Notes under the pieces: generated by a model | Told to the model about the DNA's origin: nothing | Seen by the model: the letters and a program-made list of their open reading frames with translations, nothing else | Database searches by the model: none | Source: Astrothelium macrocarpum | Taxonomy: Eukaryota > Ascomycota > Dothideomycetes > Trypetheliales > Trypetheliaceae | Direction of reading: 5' to 3' | Assembly: GCA_021030915.1 (NCBI GenBank) | Contig: JAGEMR010000247.1 | Location: 1 to 21,670 of the forward strand | DNA: 21,670 bases | Program-made: the position numbers and the translations under genes | Shown here: piece after piece, positions 17,679 through 21,670 of the stretch | Layout of the letters: every line of letters starts with the position of its first letter | Numbering within the stretch: position 1 is the first letter of the stretch

Positions 17679-18397
17679 ACATTCAGCAGAAACAAGTAGC
17701 TTGATAGATACCAAAGATTTTGCAACTTTAGCATACCGCAACTAGCCAGTGTAGGAAGTTTTAAGAAAGTTTAGAAACGTCATCTTCTTCGATCCGCGCA
17801 GTATGGAAGACCTAGCATCAATCTGCCAACTACCGAGAAATCGAATGAACGGACCAGGCCATGAGGCTATGCTCAGCTGAAGAGTCTCGCATTGCTGTCA
17901 ATTGTTGAGAACAAGGTAGAATGCAAAAAGGCCGACTACCGAAACACTCCGGTGTTCACTAATGACTGTGCCGCACTAACCACTTTGGTGTTAGAGAGCA
18001 GACATCCCGTTCTAATACAAAAACAGTTAGGGCGGCCCACTCACTAGTGAACATCAGTGTGGAAATGTCAACAGCGCTTCCATGCGAGTCATTGCGCGCT
18101 GGATCAAGAGTAGGCCTTTGACATCTGTCCAACAAGCTCTCCCTGATATCTATTTCTATTGGTGGGGCCAATATTGTCGTACAATTGGAAAAAATACAAA
18201 TTATGGGCCGGCCAAGTCATCCCCGCGCAATCTCGTCTGCTGTGCCGCACCCTTAATTGTCTGCCGGAACTTCTATGATGCTAATAAACTGACATCACTG
18301 TAGCAAAGCCTGGTTCAGCAAGCCAAAGTGGGCACCTGCATGTGGCGTGAATGGGGTGACAATCATGCATGTTATGCCATTGGCTCTTCCTTCGATT
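17679..18397. other. Convergent intergenic region, permease and GNAT 3' ends
   Basis: No gene is supported in 719 nt. Short open frames at 18082-18303 and 17959-18171 have no features. Around 17940-17995 there are two small inverted repeats (AACAC-TCCG-GTGTT, and CTAAC paired with GTTAG) of unknown meaning. Confidence 0.55.
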
Positions 18398-19197
18398 CTA
18401 TTCTCCTGGTCGAAACGCTTTAACATCGCCGTAGTTACCCTTCACAGGCCGCCACATAGGCCAACACTCAAAGGGAAGACATGTCCTAGCCAGCTCCTGC
18501 CATTCCTTGTCACCATCGCCATCGAAGTCAATACGCTCTACCACCCCCGCTACAAATCCACAGCGCTCATACAACGGCTTTGACATCGCCGCTGCATCAA
18601 TGTACGCTTCCATACCCCGCTGATCCACCATGCGGAGGCCCCAGTCCATAAGCAGGCGTCCTAACCCCCTTGACCTGAACTCTGGGAGCACAGTAAGATG
18701 GAGCAGATCTATTGCATGATATGCTTGTCAGTTGCCTTGGAACGCCGCTTGTGTGGTTACAGCAGTCCGATTTGTGGATTCATGAACTTACAAGCATGTG
18801 GTCTTGCCATGTATCGCACACGAGCTCGCCTTAGAGCGTTCGCAAATTTTTGGGCAAACCGCTTTCCCTCATCATCTGGCCACCAGGTGACCTCAGGATC
18901 CTCCGTGCCTGTGTATGGGTCCTTGTCATAAAATTGCCATACAGAAGCTGCAACGATTTTGCCAGTGTCCTCATCGATGATCTTGGACCATTGACTACCT
19001 GGTGTTGCACGATTTCTAGCGATTGCCCGTTGAGCGCATTCCTTGATGGCGGCTGATCGAGCTTCCGGACCTTCGCCGAAAATGGGATAATAGATAAGGC
19101 GTATTGGAGACAAAGGATTTTCGAAAGCTGTCATTTCAACTGCAAGCAGCTCTTCGAAATCTTCGTCGGAAACGACATCTTCCACGCGAAAAGGCAT
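18398..19197 (-). CDS. GNAT-family N-acetyltransferase
   Basis: Exons on the minus strand are 19197..18792 and 18708..18398, giving 238 aa. The 83-nt intron runs from GTAAGT to AATAG in phase 1, and joining restores LLHLTVLPEFRSRGLGRLLM. That stretch is GNAT motif A, with the acetyl-CoA pyrophosphate-binding R-x-x-G-x-G/A loop as RSRGLG. Further C-terminal blocks are AYIDAAAMSKPLYERCGF, the typical motif B strand and helix. The start at 19197 is the first ATG; the open frame extends upstream only through a TTG. The N-terminal half (MPFRVEDVVSDEDFEELLAVEMTAF) fits fungal GNAT proteins of unknown substrate. It is divergent from the MFS gene, with 418 nt between the starts, so the two could share a promoter. 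Confidence 0.9.
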
Positions 19198-19615
19198 CTT
19201 GGTCGACTTCTTTGAGCTTGCATACGAAAGCAAAAGAGAAACATTCTTTTTTGAGATATACGCGCCCAAATAAAATTACGTCATGGGCGATCCCTGCAAA
19301 CTATAGCCTACACAAATCGTTGTAAATCAGGCAGCGATTCATCTGGATGAAGCAGGCATAGAGTATCGTCTACCAGGGCTGAAGTCCTGGATGCAAGGAA
19401 CGGTTGCAGCCGTTGTGAGACTTACCGGTGCTGCATATGCATGTGCCCTATTTCCGATGGGGCTGTCGACAGCGACTGCGCAGCCTTGCACTAATCAAGC
19501 AAGTCCGCACGCCACTATTACCACGAGCGAACGTTGCAGAAGTGGATCTCTGGACATACATATCAAAAATTTCCCCTACATGGCTTCGTAATAATTAGTA
19601 TTGTCATCAAGCCTT
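19198..19615. other. Divergent promoter region, GNAT and MFS genes
   Basis: No gene is supported. The open frame at 19391-19591 has no recognisable feature and no downstream exon that fits. I see no clear binding-site repeat. Confidence 0.55.
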
Positions 19616-21336
19616 ATGAACAGCGAACTTCCAGTGTCGACGGCTCCGGTCAAGTCAGCACCACCGAAATTGCTTCCAGAAGAGCCAATGAAGTCTGCCC
19701 CAGGCTCTAATAGGCCCAAGCCAGGAGATGTCGAGGAACAGGAAGAACAGACTGAATGGGAGTCTGACATCAGAAATCCCAAGAACTGGAGCCCCATACG
19801 CAAATGGGTGATTGTTGCACTGTTGGCTCTGCTGGTCTTCGTAGCGTAGGCAGCTCAATCAACTACATCCGTCATTGTCTCTTGCTGATCTACCGTCAAG
19901 TACGCTGGCAACCTCCATGTGTACGCCAGCCTCACCGCAAATCCTCCAAGATTTGAACTGTCATGACGAGATTTATCTCACTCTTCTTGTCTCAATATGG
20001 GAGCTCGGAGAAGCCTTCGGGCCCATGCTCACAAGCCCGCTGTCAGAGCTGTACGGACGTCTCCCCGTCTATCACGCTTCGAACTTACTCTTCATCCTCT
20101 TTAGTTGCGCTTGCGCTCTGGCTAACGATATTGGAGCTCTTGTCGGTTTCAGATTTTTAAACGGTGCATGCGTCATGGCGCTATCGCTGAATCCAAGTGT
20201 TATTGGTGACATGTTTGTCCAAGAGCAAAGAGGCGGAGCTCTTGCGATCATGATGGGGCCTGGAATTGTTGGAGCCGTTGTTGCTCCAGTGCTTGGAGGA
20301 TACATCAACCGGGCTTTAGGCTGGCGGTGGGTGTTCTGGATCGGGGCTCTGGGAGCTGGAGCCGCAGAACTCGCGCTTTTCCTCACGCTGCGGGAAACGT
20401 ATAAGCCAGTCATTCTCCGTCGAAGCTTACGAGCATCACCTCTCCAAGAAAGGAACGTGCAAAAACCTCGTCGCCGCATGAGTATTTTTGTTTCATCCCT
20501 CAAGTCGCTGATGGCCGCTTTGTCTCGACCATTACGGGTTCTGCTGCTTTCACCAGCGACTTCCTTCTTGTCCTTTTTCATAGGCTCCGTCTACGGTACT
20601 ACTTATCTAGTCCTTACAATGACGACCATCGTCTTTGAAACGAGTTACGGAGTCTCGGAGAAGAACGTTGGGCTAACATTTTTGGGTCAAGGTATCACTA
20701 CCACGCAAAAGCAACAGCACCTCCTTACATCCGCTAACAGTTCGTAAAGGAGTCGGCATGATCTTGGCTGTCGTTGTGTGCAGACTCTTCCTTGATCGAT
20801 ACATTAAGAAGCAGAAGGCATCGCCGAAAGGGATGCAACCCGAGCATCGACTTCCCACCGTCATTGTCGGAGGCGTCCTCCTTCCAGTCGGGCTATTTGT
20901 GTTTGGGTGGACTGGCGAGAAGCATTCACCCATCCTTCTGCCTATCTTTGGGACAGGTATCGTATTTTTCGGCTTCATTCTCTGTTCGATCTCGACCACA
21001 GGCTACCTGGTCGACGCCTTCGAAGATTACTCGGGGTCCGCCCTTGCCGTCATGGTCGTTATGCGGGGACTCGGGGCTACGTTTCTGCCCATGGCTGGTC
21101 CAGCATTGTATAGTGGGCTGGGTCTCGGCTGGGGCAATTCTCTGCTGGCCTTTGTCGTGATTGCTCTACTCCCAATACCTTTACTTATCATGAAGTTCGG
21201 GCATCGCTTGAAAGGCATGACTGAGCTGAAAATTGAGAGGCGAGCATCAAGTGGGGAACGGACGCCTTCTCGAGCCGAGCAACATGATTCAACAGAGCGC
21301 GCGAAGTTGAGCGAGATATCAAAAGAGATCGGTTGA
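19616..21336 (+). CDS. MFS transporter, DHA1-type drug/polyamine exporter family
   Basis: Exons are 19616..19845, 19901..20691 and 20750..21336, giving 535 aa. Introns are 55 nt (GTAGGC, CTGAT branch, TCAAG acceptor) and 58 nt (GTATCA, CTAAC branch, AAAG), and the joins give LLVFVATLATSMCTPASPQILQDL and FLGQGVGMILAVVV. The cytosolic N-terminus (about 60 residues, acidic, P-rich) ends in the NPKNWSPIRKW block typical of fungal DHA1 transporters. ELGEAFGPMLTSPLSELYGR is the motif A loop between segments 2 and 3. GPGIVGAVVAPVLGGY is the antiporter motif C in segment 5, and GWRWVFWIGA precedes segment 6. Twelve segments are expected. Such proteins export drugs, polyamines or secondary metabolites by proton antiport at the plasma membrane; the substrate is unknown. 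The first donor could also be read 5 nt earlier, but that would break the frame. Confidence 0.92.
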
Positions 21337-21670
21337 GAGCCGAAACAGGTAGGCTCTACTTGAGAGATCTGTACTTAGTTCAAGTTGTCATGGATTGCCT
21401 GTTGTAGTAGCGTGTTATTCTTTGAATAAATGATTGCCCATCACCTCGAATGAAATGCCAATGACAGCAGCGAATTCGAAGTATGACACAGAGCGTTCCA
21501 TGATGTTAAATAATTCGTATCTTAACTTTTCCGGTGATTGTCATTGGTTTTAGAGGACGCGTTCAAACGGATGCGCTAATGCTGGTTGCGGTATAGGAGT
21601 CTCCACCACCATTCGCCCGGCCCGAGCATTCGCCCACCCAATTTGACTCTCACCACCACGCGCTCGAACC
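21337..21670. other. MFS 3' region and probable promoter of a gene beyond the window
   Basis: No gene is supported. The final 75 nt are strongly pyrimidine-rich on the plus strand with a repeated ATTCGCCC, resembling a 5' UTR or promoter of a plus-strand gene to the right. A TGACTCT heptamer near 21643 differs by one base from the Gcn4 site. Confidence 0.45.
21425..21430 (+). terminator. AATAAA, MFS gene polyadenylation signal
   Basis: The exact hexamer lies 89 nt after the MFS stop codon. Confidence 0.45.

Noticed and set aside
19391..19591. 66-codon open frame between GNAT and MFS genes
   Set aside because: Weakly hydrophobic but no credible continuation or homologous block; it lies in a divergent promoter.
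1..21670. CRISPR arrays, rRNA or tRNA genes, prokaryotic operon signals
   Set aside because: None seen; spliceosomal introns throughout show a eukaryotic nuclear genome.

Overview
The window looks like filamentous ascomycete DNA (Pezizomycotina, perhaps Dothideomycetes; the class is a guess). Genes carry short GT-AG introns of 43-102 nt with CTAAC/CTGAC/CTAAT-type branch sites, there are no operons, and the products are typically fungal (Tos1, Pex13, UstYa/DUF3328, SAT4-like rhodopsin-domain protein). Ten of the twelve coding genes are interrupted by introns. I rebuilt their exons by hand from splice signals, reading frame and family conservation, and each model closes in frame.

Layout. (1) 1-~2000: right part of a Fot1/pogo-type transposon whose transposase is intact except for a 46-nt intron; its left end is outside the window. 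(2) 2624-10089: conserved housekeeping genes: a TOS1-like cell-wall protein (+), PEX13 peroxisomal docking protein (+), HTS1 histidyl-tRNA synthetase (+), and convergent to it COQ6 ubiquinone-biosynthesis monooxygenase (-). HTS1 has two in-frame starts for mitochondrial and cytosolic forms and a perfect Gcn4/CpcA site just before the first. HTS1 and COQ6 share a GC-rich stretch with long antisense shadow ORFs. (3) 10780-21336: an accessory-looking block: a UstYa-like DUF3328 protein (+), a small secreted protein made of five 13-residue repeats (-), a rhodopsin-domain 7-TM protein (+), a nine-exon amino-acid/choline-type permease (+), a GNAT acetyltransferase (-) and a divergent DHA1-type MFS exporter (+).

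The most interesting possibility is block 3. A UstYa-family protein next to a short secreted, internally repetitive protein, followed by transport and acetyltransferase genes, is the kind of neighbourhood in which fungal ribosomally made peptides (dikaritin/ustiloxin type) are found. The repeats, however, lack the dibasic Kex2 sites and aromatic residues of known precursors, so this is either a divergent system or chance proximity of a repeat-containing secreted protein. Several perfect inverted repeats sit in the promoters of PEX13 and the UstYa gene.
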